DNA from: Methylococcales bacterium
GTDB lineage: Bacteria > Pseudomonadota > Gammaproteobacteria > Methylococcales > Methylomonadaceae
Length of the DNA stretch: 45,971 nt
Direction of reading: 5' to 3'
Assembly (NCBI GenBank): GCA_028713055.1
Contig: JAQTOX010000005.1
Coordinates: 1-45,971, forward strand
Shown here: positions 36,201-45,222 of the stretch, one piece after another
Position numbering within the stretch: position 1 is the first letter of the stretch
Layout: every line of letters begins with the position of its first letter
Translations under genes and position numbers: made by a program
The notes under the pieces: model-generated
The model's database searches: none
What the model was told of the DNA's origin: nothing
What the model saw: only the letters and a program-made list of their open reading frames with translations

Positions 36201-37016
36201 AACGTCATCACAATTATTATGCGTACCTAAAACCAACGCCCATGCGGCTTGAATGGCGGTATTTAAAGTCACTTTCGCGTTTCTAACGGCTGTTTTCAGA
36301 TTATCAGAGTCAGCTTGAGATAAACACAGTTTTTGCCGTCCATACGAATAATCATCTGTGTGCGGTTGTTGTGCATATAAACTGACGGCAACCGTGTAAT
36401 TTTGCAGATAATTTTCCCAAAAAGTACGCGCCGCCTCGTTATTTTGCGTTCCTAACCACTGGATATAACGGCTGAATGGTGGTGCGGGTGGTAAACGAAG
36501 CGGTTGATTGTGCAATAAACTTTGATAGCAACTCATCAACTCGTTGTAAATAATACCAAAACACCACGCATCCAAAATAATGTGATGCACACTCCAAATC
36601 ATTTCGTGATGATTCGGTTGCATTTTGAATACTGCCACCCGTGATAAACGATCTTTGGTCAAATTAAAACCTTTCGCCCTATCTTGTACTTGAAAATCGG
36701 CGATTCGTTCGGCTTGTTGAGTTGAATCTAACGCACTTAAATCAACAAATACAAAATCAACATCGCGATATTTCAATACCATCTGTAACAATGTCGCCGA
36801 TTTGTTATGAACAAAAACCGTGCGTAATACATCGTGTCGATTGTGTAGCAATTGCCAACTTTGTTTTAGAATTTTCACATCCAAAACACCGTCAATTTCA
36901 TAGCGCATTTGTTCAAAATACGCTCGACTCTTTGACTGATGCAAGGCATGAAACAACATCCCTTGTTGCATCGGCGACAAGGGATAAATATCTTGTAAAT
37001 TTGCTTTATTTAACAT
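33228..37016 (-). CDS. NRPS-B: C-A-T-TE termination module
   Basis: This 1262-residue protein adds the last amino acid and releases the peptide. Condensation domain (about 10-440): active site HHIILDA at 144-150, and YPLSPMQQGMLFHAL, which is typical of C domains following an epimerised D-residue donor. Adenylation domain (about 465-950): YTSGSTGQPKG, YGPTEAT, YATGDLG and NGKVDRKAL. My hand-read ten-residue code is D-I-L-Q-L-G-V-I-W-K, one residue from the glycine code I remember. Carrier domain: LGGNSINA with phosphopantetheine S997. Thioesterase (about 1040-1262): S1112 in GYSAG, D1139 and H1239, a complete triad. The N terminus looks like an acceptor docking segment for the E-domain tail of NRPS-A, whose stop overlaps its start by one base. 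Confidence 0.95.
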   Translation of the reverse strand: MLNKANLQDIYPLSPMQQGMLFHALHQSKSRAYFEQMRYEIDGVLDVKILKQSWQLLHNRHDVLRTVFVHNKSATLLQMVLKYRDVDFVFVDLSALDSTQQAERIADFQVQDRAKGFNLTKDRLSRVAVFKMQPNHHEMIWSVHHIILDAWCFGIIYNELMSCYQSLLHNQPLRLPPAPPFSRYIQWLGTQNNEAARTFWENYLQNYTVAVSLYAQQPHTDDYSYGRQKLCLSQADSDNLKTAVRNAKVTLNTAIQAAWALVLGTHNNCDDVVFGMTVSGRPAEVVNVENTVGLFINTVPLRIRIDHSQSLVEFWQTVQQQALITEAHHYYSLSDIQSVSALKQNLLNHVLVFENVPQAAEDTEFQTNGFAIKQTDMFEHPHYPFMLSITPDSEIELTLTYNQAIYSDVKIKRVAEQFCYLLEQMARQPNVKISELSILPESQRTQILDIFSKVSEIESCPLLLDLFEQQVCKQKKIALTDETQQLSYEELNRRANRFAHYLITNFALKAEDKVAILLPRNVDLVVALLGILKTGAAYLPLDTAYPKARVDYILEHSQAVLVVTNGLTATYSVTAINIQEAVNCCDIESNPNVHILPNQLAYLIYTSGSTGQPKGVMVEHGNLAAFCTNLEARFGFSESDKLLALTTASFDISILELLGALTVGIQVVIATDSQCQNPVAVIELIKTLKITLLQATPSRLQWLINAGQISELSSLRIILVGGEALSESLATQLKELTATQTINVYGPTEATIWSTCKQLDNGQLTIGTALAGEGIYILSPECQLQPVGIIGEIVIAGAGVSRGYWQDVERTHKAFTTDPFKQGQRMYATGDLGRWLENGEIECLGRNDDQVKIRGFRIELGEIEGQTIKHPAVSQAAVVNSGNGENAVLSVFVVLNDEKNYTNETLSVELRKHLTQWLPEFKIPSRFVIIENLPLNSNGKVDRKALVSMLGELSTPQTFYRAPRNDIERQVVTLWEQVLKQDSISIDDDFFSLGGNSINAIQLMTQLSKLYGKEIMLNDFWTHPNIAALTDSLVSDRQQSVMIPLNTRPNAQIVFCFPPISGFGTVFRVLAEHLPFACYSFDIVSDVDFIAYALAAVKKIQPQGSYILLGYSAGGNYAYHVAAALQAQGETVQALILVDSIRMTADSVLDAQEKEDIIELAMKESQLPATLDKTVIQKTMRAYLDFILHHPNQSDLTTDIFCLNAQEKDSLSLPSEAFSRDWTNSTTGNVTIHQGEGNHFQILAEPHVLNNAKIIQGILEKL

Positions 37017-40000
37017 TATTCTGCGAAAAGTGAATCAAGTTCATCGAGGCTAATATCTTGATACGTTAAATCGGACGGCGTGATTTCACTGCTATCTTGT
37101 TCCATACAAAATGCACATATATGGGACAGATTTTGCGAATATAACTCACCAAATTGACGAATGTTGTCTGCTGAAAAACGCTGTTTGTTGTAGCTAATAT
37201 GAACACAAAGGCTTTTTTTATCGACCAAACTTAAAATATCCAATTCGTGCGCCAACGGCATTTGCGAACTTACCGCTTGCCCTAAACCTTGCCAATCAAT
37301 ACTGAATAATTCATTTTTATCTTCAGCATCCATTTGACCTAAATAATTAAAGCCAATTTCGGGCGTAAGTGCCAATTCCGAATGTTTACCTAAATAACGT
37401 AATACACCATAACCTAAACCTTTGTTTGGAATTTTACGCAACGATTCTTTCGTTTCTTTGACTAAAGTAGCCAAGTCTTGCCCAGAATCGTAATGCAATA
37501 ATTTCGGATAAGCCGTTGTGAACCAACCGACAGTGCGTTGTGTATTCAAATCCGCCAATTCATCGCGCCCGTGACCTTCCATTTCAATCAACGTTTGTGA
37601 ATCACCACGCCACTGATAAACGCTCATCGCTAATGCCGCCAACAAAACATCATCAATTCGGGTGTTAAACGCGCGGTGAATATCCGTCAGCAACAAATGC
37701 GTGTCGGCTTCATTTAAATTCAACGAAAATTCACCAATATCGGCAACTGTTGCACCACTCGCCTGCGGTTTTGGATTGACGCTCGCTGTTACAGTTTGCC
37801 AATACGATAATTGCTGATTCAAATCGCTACTTTCTGCATATTTCAATAATTGTTCAGCATGATTTTTAAATGAATCCGTTTTTGCGGGTAACGCAATCGG
37901 TTGTCCATTTAAAATTTGCTGATAAGCCGTACTGAAATCTTCCAACAGAATGCGCCACGAAACCCCGTCAATCACTAAATGATGGCAGAACAACAGCACA
38001 TAATCGCATTCGGGTAAATGGTATAAAACCGCATTGAATAACGAACCCGATTTTAAATCGATAGCCGCTTGCGCTAAATCTGCATGTTGTTGCATCGCTT
38101 GTGATGGTTCAACGTGTTGACGTAAATCGACTTCTTGTAAACCTGGAAATTTGTAGGGTTCGCTAATTTTTTGCAGATAACCCTTTTCAATTTCAAACTG
38201 TGTTCGCAACGCATCATGATGAAAATGCAACGCTTCAAACACCGTTTGCAAATTGCTTTTTTCAACGCGCTGATTAAATTTCAACACAACTGCTTGGTTG
38301 AAATGATGCGGCGCGGAATTATTTTGAGTAAAAAACCATTGTTGAATCGGTGTTAAAGGCACATCACCCGTAACAGGATGTTGATCAATCGTTTTAACAA
38401 GTTCGCGGACTTGTGTGGCTAATTCGTAAATCGTTGGATATTGAAAAATATCACGCACATCAAGTTTTAAATTACGGTCACGCAATCGCGCCACAATTTG
38501 AATCGCTCGAATCGAATCGCCACCGCGATGAAAATAATGGTCATGAATGCCAATCGGTGATTGATCTAAAACGTCTTGCCAAATTTCAACCAACTGTTTT
38601 TCGATGTCCGTAGTTGGCGCGGCAAAATGTTCATTTTGTTCAACAACAAACGGCGCGGGTAACGCTTTTAAATTTATTTTTCCTGCAACGCTTAAAGGTA
38701 AACTTTCTAATTCCATGAAGTGTGTCGGAATCATATAAGCGGGCAACGATTCTGCTAAAAAGTCGCGCAATTCTTCAACGGCAAGCGCAGAACGAACAGG
38801 AATTTTTGCCTCTTCATTAAACAAACGTTGATAGAACTCACTGGCTCGAAATTGTGGCTGATCGTGATACGCCGAATACGAAATCGGAAGTGTTGAATCA
38901 TCCATTTTCGTCAACGTGCCGTTGATAAAATAATCGGGATTCAAACCATTGGCACACAATTTACGTTGCAATGTCGCCTTAAACACGTCGCCTTTCGATA
39001 CCTTAATTCCAGCAATCGAAACAGGTAAATAAACAGGAATCCAACTGTCTTGGCTATGCAAAATATCAATCACTTCATCAGCGTCAGGATAAAGCGTAAG
39101 CCAAACCAAAAAGCCTGTGAAAATACTGTCTTGCTCAAAATTCAAAACAATTTCGTGCTGCGTTTCTAACGGAATTTCATGTGTATAATCCAAATCTTCA
39201 AACACATCGGCATTCGTTAAAATCGCGCTTTCTGCAAAGTTTTTAACACACAAACGTAAATCGAACGGATAACCCACTTCCGTAAAAATCCGTTCCACAT
39301 AATGTGCGGCAATCGCTGAAAAATTAAATTCAAAATCGTTCTCAGATAATGAAAATGCGGCAATTTTAGTCAAACTGCGCGTGGGCAACATATTTTGTGG
39401 ATTGTGTAAAAACCGCCGTGCCGAATTGATGATTTTTGCCGCACCTTCCGAACCACCGATGCCGCCAACGATTTCAGAAATACAATAATCCACTTTTTCA
39501 GGCAATTCAGCCGTCATCGCGTTGCCGTGCATCAAATGAATTTTGTCTTCCAAACCTAAACGTTTTAACGTCTGTTTCGCTTTAAGATACGTTTCTTCGA
39601 GTAATTCAATGGCGTAAATTTTTTCTGCACCGGCTTCTAAACATAAGCGACTTAAAATAACTTCAGGGCCTGGACCAATTTCGACAACGATTTTACCTTT
39701 TAAAACTTTGCCAAACGCCGCGCGATAACGATCGTTACGCGCATAATCGGTTGCCATACTGCCATAAACCACATCGTCATAAACGTAGAATTCTGCAATC
39801 GAAGGGAATAATTCGACTTTTTTGGCGCGTGTGTAATAAGCACACAAAGCATTTTGACCATTCGCATCGCGCTGTGTGGTGACGAAAGCTTGATTGATAG
39901 CGGTGAATTGACGCAATGCAAAATCGACTTCAGCCGTTTCAATTCGATAGCCTGAAACTTTAACTTGTTGATCTTTTCGACCTAAGTATTCAATTTGTCC

Positions 40001-43000
40001 AACTTCATTCCAACACCCCAAATCCCCCGTTTTATATAACACTGACGTTGAGAATTGTGGCATCGAAACAAAACTGGCGGCGGTTAATTCTGGTGCGTTG
40101 ACATAACCTTCTGCTACACCAATTCCTGCAATATAAATTTCCCCCGCTACGCCAATCGGTACTTGATTTAGCGCATCATCGAGTAAGTAAAATTCTAAAT
40201 TTGAAATTGCCGAACCAACAGGAATACGTTGTGAATAATCACCTTCTGGATTCACACGATAAAACGAGGCACAAACCGACGTTTCTGTAGGACCATACGC
40301 ATTGAAATAGTTACATTGTTTCGCGTAATACAGCGCGTCATCAATGTTTGCGGCTTCACCAGCGGTAATCAATGTTTTAAGTGTGGGTAATGGCTGACGT
40401 TGTAGAGCTTGCAAATAAACAGGCGGTAACGTGATATGTGTTACGCCATAACGCGCTAAATAATTCACAAATTCAGTGGTGTCGTTAATGGTCGCTTGTT
40501 CAATTGTGACTAATCTCGCTCCACTCAACAATGCCATAAACACTTCCGATAATGACGCATCAAAAGCCATCGAGGCAAATTGCAAAACAGTATCTTCAGC
40601 CGTTACCGAAAAACCATTAACTTGCGCTAACGCCATATTCACAAAGCCAGCGTGTTTAACTTTTACGCCTTTTGGATGCCCCGTTGAACCAGATGTGTAC
40701 AAAATGTAAGCTACGTCATCAGGCGAAATTTCACGTTTAGGATTAACAGCATCATGCTCAACTTTATTCGCCCATGCTAAATTTGAATAAGCTGTTGATA
40801 ACGTTTCGGGCAACGCAATTTCAGCACGATGCAAAATCAATTTGCAGTCACTGTCTTGCAACATAAATTGAATACGTTGCAACGGTAAATCGCTATAAAT
40901 TGGCAAATACACCGCACCAATTTTTAAACACGCCAACATCAATACAACATCAACACGCTCGCTATAAACGGCAATCACAGCGCGTTCAAGATTTAATAGC
41001 TGTAATTTTTCAGCAAGAGAATTCGCTTGATGATTTAACTGCTCATACGTTAGCGAAACATCTGGTGACATCAATGCCACATGATTCGGTGTCAGTAAAA
41101 CTTGCTGTTCAAACGCATCAGCAATCGTTTGTTTTGTAATTTCAATTGGCTGCGGATTGAATGAAGTTAATTGTTCAATCTCGCTAAAACTCAGCATCGG
41201 CAACGTCGAAATCGCTTCATTCGGCTGTTGCAAAATGCTATCAAACAACTGCAAAACGTGGTTGCCCATACGTTGCATTCGCGTTTTTGAATACAAATCG
41301 GGATTAAAATTTAAATCCAACGCCAAACCATCGGCATCCTCGCCAAAGTGAAAGAGCAAATCGTAACGGCTAATGTCCCAGTGATTTTCTTTTACAAAAG
41401 GTTCGATGCTCAAACCCTCGACGGCAGGCGTTCCCATTTCATTATTTTGCAACGCCAACATCACGTCAAAAATCGGTGAACGACTCATGTCTCGTTGCAA
41501 TGTTAAATCGTCTACTAAAACATCAAATGGGTAAAGTTGATGATCGAAAGCATTTGTAGCAGTAATTTTTATTTGTTCTAAAAGGGCTTCAAACGATTTT
41601 GACGGTTCAATAAAATCACGCAACGCTAACGTATTAACGTAAAAACCTTGTTGATTTTCTAACTCCGCATGACCACGACCTGCAACTGGCGTTCCTAAAA
41701 TCAAATCTTGTTGCCCTGAATAACGATGCAATAAAATTTTTACCACCGCACACAACCCCATAAAAAGGCTGACGTGATTTTTATTTAACAGCGATTTGAA
41801 TTGTTGCAGTGCGAAATCAGGCAATTTGAAATGCAATGTTTCGCCGTTAAACGTTTGCACCGCAGGACGTGGATAATCCGTAGGCAATTCTAAAATAGGC
41901 AGTTCACCGGCTAATTTATCCAGCCAGTAATCACGATGTTTAAGCGATTTATCAGACTGAAGATACGCATTTTGCCACGCGGCATAATCTTTATACTGAA
42001 TAGTCAACGGGGAGAGCGAAGGCACGTGACCACTCATCAAATCACGATAAGCTCTTAACCATTCACGAGTCAAAACACCCAAAGACCAGCCGTCGCTAAT
42101 GATGTGATGAATGTTAAACAGTAAAACATGACGTTGAGGTGCGAGTTTCAACACGCTAGCTCTGAAAAGTGGCGCGTGCTGTAGATTAAATGGCAACCTC
42201 AAATCGTTATCAACGCAGACTAAGGCTTGCGCGTCAGCATCGGCAACGCCACTTAAATCAATTAGTGGTAATTTAACGGTGAAATCGTCGATAACTTGGC
42301 GCGGTTCACCATCACATTCAATAAAACGAGTTCGCAACGATTCATGACGATTCACAATCGCTTGCAACGAATTTCGCAACACATCGATATTGAGTTCGCC
42401 GTTAAATAGCAAGGCTTCTGGCAAATTATAAGCCACCGAATCGATGTGCATTCTGTCCATTAACCACAATCGTTTTTGCGAATGTGAAACAGCATAATCA
42501 GCAGCAATTTGCACTGGCAAAATTTCTTGTTGCGCGTCAACGTTGGTTTTGGAAATTAAATTGGCTAAATGACGAATCGTTGGTTGTTCGAAAAAATCTT
42601 TTAAACTGATATCTACGTTAAACGTTTTATAAATCCCCGCAATCATCCGCATTGCTTTTAACGAATCGCCGCCCATATCAATAAATGCGTGCGTTACGCC
42701 GATTTTATTTAGCCCAAGCAACTTTTGCCATTGTTCAACGAGTTGAATTTCGATTTCATTTTCAGGAGCTTGATAGTCTTCGCTATAAAGCAATTCATCA
42801 GGTTTTGGCAAAGCTTTTCTATCCACTTTGCCGTGCAAATTGAGCGGCATTTCTGTCAATGAAACAAAAAATGTTGGCAACATCGTAGACGGCAACCATT
42901 GGCGTAAATGGTCGCGTAATGCGTCATTACTTAGCGGTTCACGCGCCACAAAATAACACACCAAAACACCGTCTTGTGCGATAACAACGGCTTGTTCAAT

Positions 43001-44281
43001 CGTTTCGTGCGTCAAAACGGCTTGTTCAATTTCAGTTAATTCAATGCGAACACCGTTAATTTTGACTTGATTATCTTGACGACCTAAAAACTCAACGACA
43101 TGATTTTCTAAATAACGTCCCATATCGCCTGTTTTATAAACAATATCTTCGCTATCTTGATGCAAAGGATTTTGTACAAAAACGGTCGCCGTTAATTCGG
43201 CATCGCGATAATAGCCTTTGGTTCTAAAAGGCGTTTTGATAAAAATTTCGCCGATTTCCCCCGTCGCACATAACCGTCCGTTTTTAATAATTAGTAACGC
43301 ACTGTTTGAAATCGCCTGACCAACTGGAATCATAGCTTGTGGCTGCGATGGCAACGTTTTAATCGGAAAATAGGCTTTTGCTAATGTCGTTTCAGAAGGA
43401 CCGTAAAGGTTCACTAATTCAATTCGCTCACCAAATAATTCGCGCCAAGCCATCACATCTTTGGCATAAAGTGGTTCGCCAGCCAATAAAACTTTTTTCA
43501 AATCCGGCAAATGTAAATGCGGTGAATCTTGAAATTCTTTAATCAACACGCGAAAAATTGACGGTACACAATGTAACAACGTAATTTTATTTTCAGCCAA
43601 CCACGTTGGTAAATAAGACGTTTTTTTGCGTGCTTCCGTATCAGGGATAACCAACGTGCCGCCAGATAATAACGGTACAAAAATATCACGTAAACTCACA
43701 TCAAAAGTGGGTGGGGCTAACCAACAGATACGCGAATTTTCATTTAATTCAAACGTTTTCATTTCCCAATGAATAAAATGACTCAACCCTTTGTGTTGAC
43801 CTTCAATGGCTTTTGGAAAACCTGTCGAACCAGAAGTAAAAATAATGTAGGCACTGTCATTTCCATCAACAACAACTTCGGGTTCTGAACTAATTTCTGG
43901 TTGAAATTCGTGCAGCAACGTTACAGGAACAGAATAATCGGCGGCTAATTCGGGATTATTCGTAATAATCAGTTTCGGAGCGGTTTTTTCAATGATGAAA
44001 TCAAGGCGTTTTTTCGGCGTTTCAGAATCTAACGGCATAAAAATCGCACCCGCTTTTAACACGCCTAACATCGCTACAACATAATCAATGCTTGTACCGA
44101 TTAGCAAGCCAACAACGTCGCCTTTTTGTATTCCTTTTTCAATTAGCGACGCTGCAATTTGATTCGCATATTGATTCAACTGCACGTAGGATATATTTCG
44201 GTTTGTTTCTGCAATTGCTGTGTTATTTGGAAAAGTTTGACTACTATGCAGAAAAACACTGTGAACCAATTTTTTATCCAT
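37016..44281 (-). CDS. NRPS-A: A-T / C-A(methyltransferase)-T-E
   Basis: Numbering follows the ORF track (2433 residues). I prefer the internal ATG at 44281 (residue 13, MDKKLVHS), which has AAGGAC before it. Module 1 has no C domain: A1 15-505 and T1 with S552. Module 2: C 600-1050 with HHIISDG at 737-743; A2 1065-1496 and 1842-1890; an inserted methyltransferase at about 1497-1841; T2 with S1935; and an epimerisation domain 1985-2420 (HHLVIDGVSWRIL, EGHGRD, RTVGWFTTAYP, FNYLGQ). Hand-read codes are A1 DVRHLALLAK (no match recalled) and A2 DASTIAAVCK, close to Tyr/Phe codes. The insert has VVEIGPG and a double-E loop SEIVGGIGGSEG, like protein arginine methyltransferases. The predicted contribution is X-D-(methyl)Tyr/Phe passed to NRPS-B. 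Confidence 0.95.
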   Translation of the reverse strand: MDKKLVHSVFLHSSQTFPNNTAIAETNRNISYVQLNQYANQIAASLIEKGIQKGDVVGLLIGTSIDYVVAMLGVLKAGAIFMPLDSETPKKRLDFIIEKTAPKLIITNNPELAADYSVPVTLLHEFQPEISSEPEVVVDGNDSAYIIFTSGSTGFPKAIEGQHKGLSHFIHWEMKTFELNENSRICWLAPPTFDVSLRDIFVPLLSGGTLVIPDTEARKKTSYLPTWLAENKITLLHCVPSIFRVLIKEFQDSPHLHLPDLKKVLLAGEPLYAKDVMAWRELFGERIELVNLYGPSETTLAKAYFPIKTLPSQPQAMIPVGQAISNSALLIIKNGRLCATGEIGEIFIKTPFRTKGYYRDAELTATVFVQNPLHQDSEDIVYKTGDMGRYLENHVVEFLGRQDNQVKINGVRIELTEIEQAVLTHETIEQAVVIAQDGVLVCYFVAREPLSNDALRDHLRQWLPSTMLPTFFVSLTEMPLNLHGKVDRKALPKPDELLYSEDYQAPENEIEIQLVEQWQKLLGLNKIGVTHAFIDMGGDSLKAMRMIAGIYKTFNVDISLKDFFEQPTIRHLANLISKTNVDAQQEILPVQIAADYAVSHSQKRLWLMDRMHIDSVAYNLPEALLFNGELNIDVLRNSLQAIVNRHESLRTRFIECDGEPRQVIDDFTVKLPLIDLSGVADADAQALVCVDNDLRLPFNLQHAPLFRASVLKLAPQRHVLLFNIHHIISDGWSLGVLTREWLRAYRDLMSGHVPSLSPLTIQYKDYAAWQNAYLQSDKSLKHRDYWLDKLAGELPILELPTDYPRPAVQTFNGETLHFKLPDFALQQFKSLLNKNHVSLFMGLCAVVKILLHRYSGQQDLILGTPVAGRGHAELENQQGFYVNTLALRDFIEPSKSFEALLEQIKITATNAFDHQLYPFDVLVDDLTLQRDMSRSPIFDVMLALQNNEMGTPAVEGLSIEPFVKENHWDISRYDLLFHFGEDADGLALDLNFNPDLYSKTRMQRMGNHVLQLFDSILQQPNEAISTLPMLSFSEIEQLTSFNPQPIEITKQTIADAFEQQVLLTPNHVALMSPDVSLTYEQLNHQANSLAEKLQLLNLERAVIAVYSERVDVVLMLACLKIGAVYLPIYSDLPLQRIQFMLQDSDCKLILHRAEIALPETLSTAYSNLAWANKVEHDAVNPKREISPDDVAYILYTSGSTGHPKGVKVKHAGFVNMALAQVNGFSVTAEDTVLQFASMAFDASLSEVFMALLSGARLVTIEQATINDTTEFVNYLARYGVTHITLPPVYLQALQRQPLPTLKTLITAGEAANIDDALYYAKQCNYFNAYGPTETSVCASFYRVNPEGDYSQRIPVGSAISNLEFYLLDDALNQVPIGVAGEIYIAGIGVAEGYVNAPELTAASFVSMPQFSTSVLYKTGDLGCWNEVGQIEYLGRKDQQVKVSGYRIETAEVDFALRQFTAINQAFVTTQRDANGQNALCAYYTRAKKVELFPSIAEFYVYDDVVYGSMATDYARNDRYRAAFGKVLKGKIVVEIGPGPEVILSRLCLEAGAEKIYAIELLEETYLKAKQTLKRLGLEDKIHLMHGNAMTAELPEKVDYCISEIVGGIGGSEGAAKIINSARRFLHNPQNMLPTRSLTKIAAFSLSENDFEFNFSAIAAHYVERIFTEVGYPFDLRLCVKNFAESAILTNADVFEDLDYTHEIPLETQHEIVLNFEQDSIFTGFLVWLTLYPDADEVIDILHSQDSWIPVYLPVSIAGIKVSKGDVFKATLQRKLCANGLNPDYFINGTLTKMDDSTLPISYSAYHDQPQFRASEFYQRLFNEEAKIPVRSALAVEELRDFLAESLPAYMIPTHFMELESLPLSVAGKINLKALPAPFVVEQNEHFAAPTTDIEKQLVEIWQDVLDQSPIGIHDHYFHRGGDSIRAIQIVARLRDRNLKLDVRDIFQYPTIYELATQVRELVKTIDQHPVTGDVPLTPIQQWFFTQNNSAPHHFNQAVVLKFNQRVEKSNLQTVFEALHFHHDALRTQFEIEKGYLQKISEPYKFPGLQEVDLRQHVEPSQAMQQHADLAQAAIDLKSGSLFNAVLYHLPECDYVLLFCHHLVIDGVSWRILLEDFSTAYQQILNGQPIALPAKTDSFKNHAEQLLKYAESSDLNQQLSYWQTVTASVNPKPQASGATVADIGEFSLNLNEADTHLLLTDIHRAFNTRIDDVLLAALAMSVYQWRGDSQTLIEMEGHGRDELADLNTQRTVGWFTTAYPKLLHYDSGQDLATLVKETKESLRKIPNKGLGYGVLRYLGKHSELALTPEIGFNYLGQMDAEDKNELFSIDWQGLGQAVSSQMPLAHELDILSLVDKKSLCVHISYNKQRFSADNIRQFGELYSQNLSHICAFCMEQDSSEITPSDLTYQDISLDELDSLFAE

Positions 44282-44323
44282 TTTTATGTCCTTTTGTTTG
44301 TTGAGATTACACATCACTACGTT

Positions 44324-45196
44324 TTACTGATTACCTAAAATAACGGGCATTCCATCTTTTCCAGAGCCAATGACCACAACTTTCGCATTTTCAGATTTTG
44401 CCAAATCGAGTGTTGCATGTACGCCTTGCCATTTAATCAGCTTGTCCGTCAATGTTTTAGAAATAATCGCTTGGTAATTTTCAATCCCTGCTGCTTCAAT
44501 TGCCTTTCTTTCGGATTCCTTTTTTTCCACTTCTAACATAAAGTCATACGTTGCTAACTTTTGTTGTTCAACCAACTTTTTTTCAATCGCTGATTTAATG
44601 ACATCCGGCAATTCAATCGACCTGATAATAATGTCTTCAACCACAATATAATTTCGAGAGGTTTCTTCAACGGCTAACCACATGATTTTATTCAAAACCC
44701 CTTCTCTGTTAGTGTAGACATCTTCAGCTTCAAGCGTACCGATGTTTTTTCTCAAAACAGATTCAATTTGCGGCATGATGATACGGTCAACGTAATCGGG
44801 TCCTACTTTTTGATGTAAAACGCCAAGCATTTCATAATCTGGATGGAAACGAATCGATAATTTTAGCGTAATGGGTAGACCAAGGTTGGTCAGTACAATC
44901 AACTCGTGATTAACCGCTTGTGTTCTGACTTGGTAAATGTACATTTTGTTCCACGGCAAAATAAAATGCACCTGCTCTGGATAAATGTAATCTGTGTCAG
45001 TACCTTGTGAGAAACGTCGGTATAAAACCCCAGCTTCGCCAGAATTAATTGTGATGACGATATTATCGAAAAAAAACACGAGCGTTAAGGTCAGTAAAAT
45101 ACCTACAGTGATTAGTGTTGGAGTGCTATTTTTTATCCAAAAACGAATTTTTTCCCAGATTCTATATTTACGTTGTTCTATTTTGGTATTTTTCAT
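44324..45196 (-). CDS. SPFH/prohibitin-family membrane protein in the biosynthetic operon
   Basis: This 290-residue protein has a basic cytoplasmic N terminus, one membrane segment (about 28-52, LITVGILLTLTLVFFFDNIVI), then an SPFH (band 7) domain. SPFH features are INSGEAGVLYRRF, YPEQVHFILPWNKMYIYQVRTQAV and the helical part with ALV-like EDIIIRSIELPDVIKSAIEKKLVEQQ and a charged coiled coil. It is closest to prohibitin/HflC-like proteins, which form large rings or cages on membranes and can organise enzymes or inhibit FtsH. The gene lies 26 nt after the PKS gene and about 43 nt before the NRPS-A start on the same strand, so it is part of the operon. It might hold the megasynthase or exporter at the membrane or give self-protection. 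Confidence 0.88.
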   Translation of the reverse strand: MKNTKIEQRKYRIWEKIRFWIKNSTPTLITVGILLTLTLVFFFDNIVITINSGEAGVLYRRFSQGTDTDYIYPEQVHFILPWNKMYIYQVRTQAVNHELIVLTNLGLPITLKLSIRFHPDYEMLGVLHQKVGPDYVDRIIMPQIESVLRKNIGTLEAEDVYTNREGVLNKIMWLAVEETSRNYIVVEDIIIRSIELPDVIKSAIEKKLVEQQKLATYDFMLEVEKKESERKAIEAAGIENYQAIISKTLTDKLIKWQGVHATLDLAKSENAKVVVIGSGKDGMPVILGNQ

Positions 45197-45222
45197 GGTT
45201 CTAAATGCTCTCCGATTTAATT

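Noticed and set aside
38785-39837. Possibility that the inserted methyltransferase in NRPS-A is a separate gene or frameshift artefact
   Set aside because: The reading frame is open throughout, and the A domain resumes with intact A9 and A10 motifs, so it is a true in-frame insertion.
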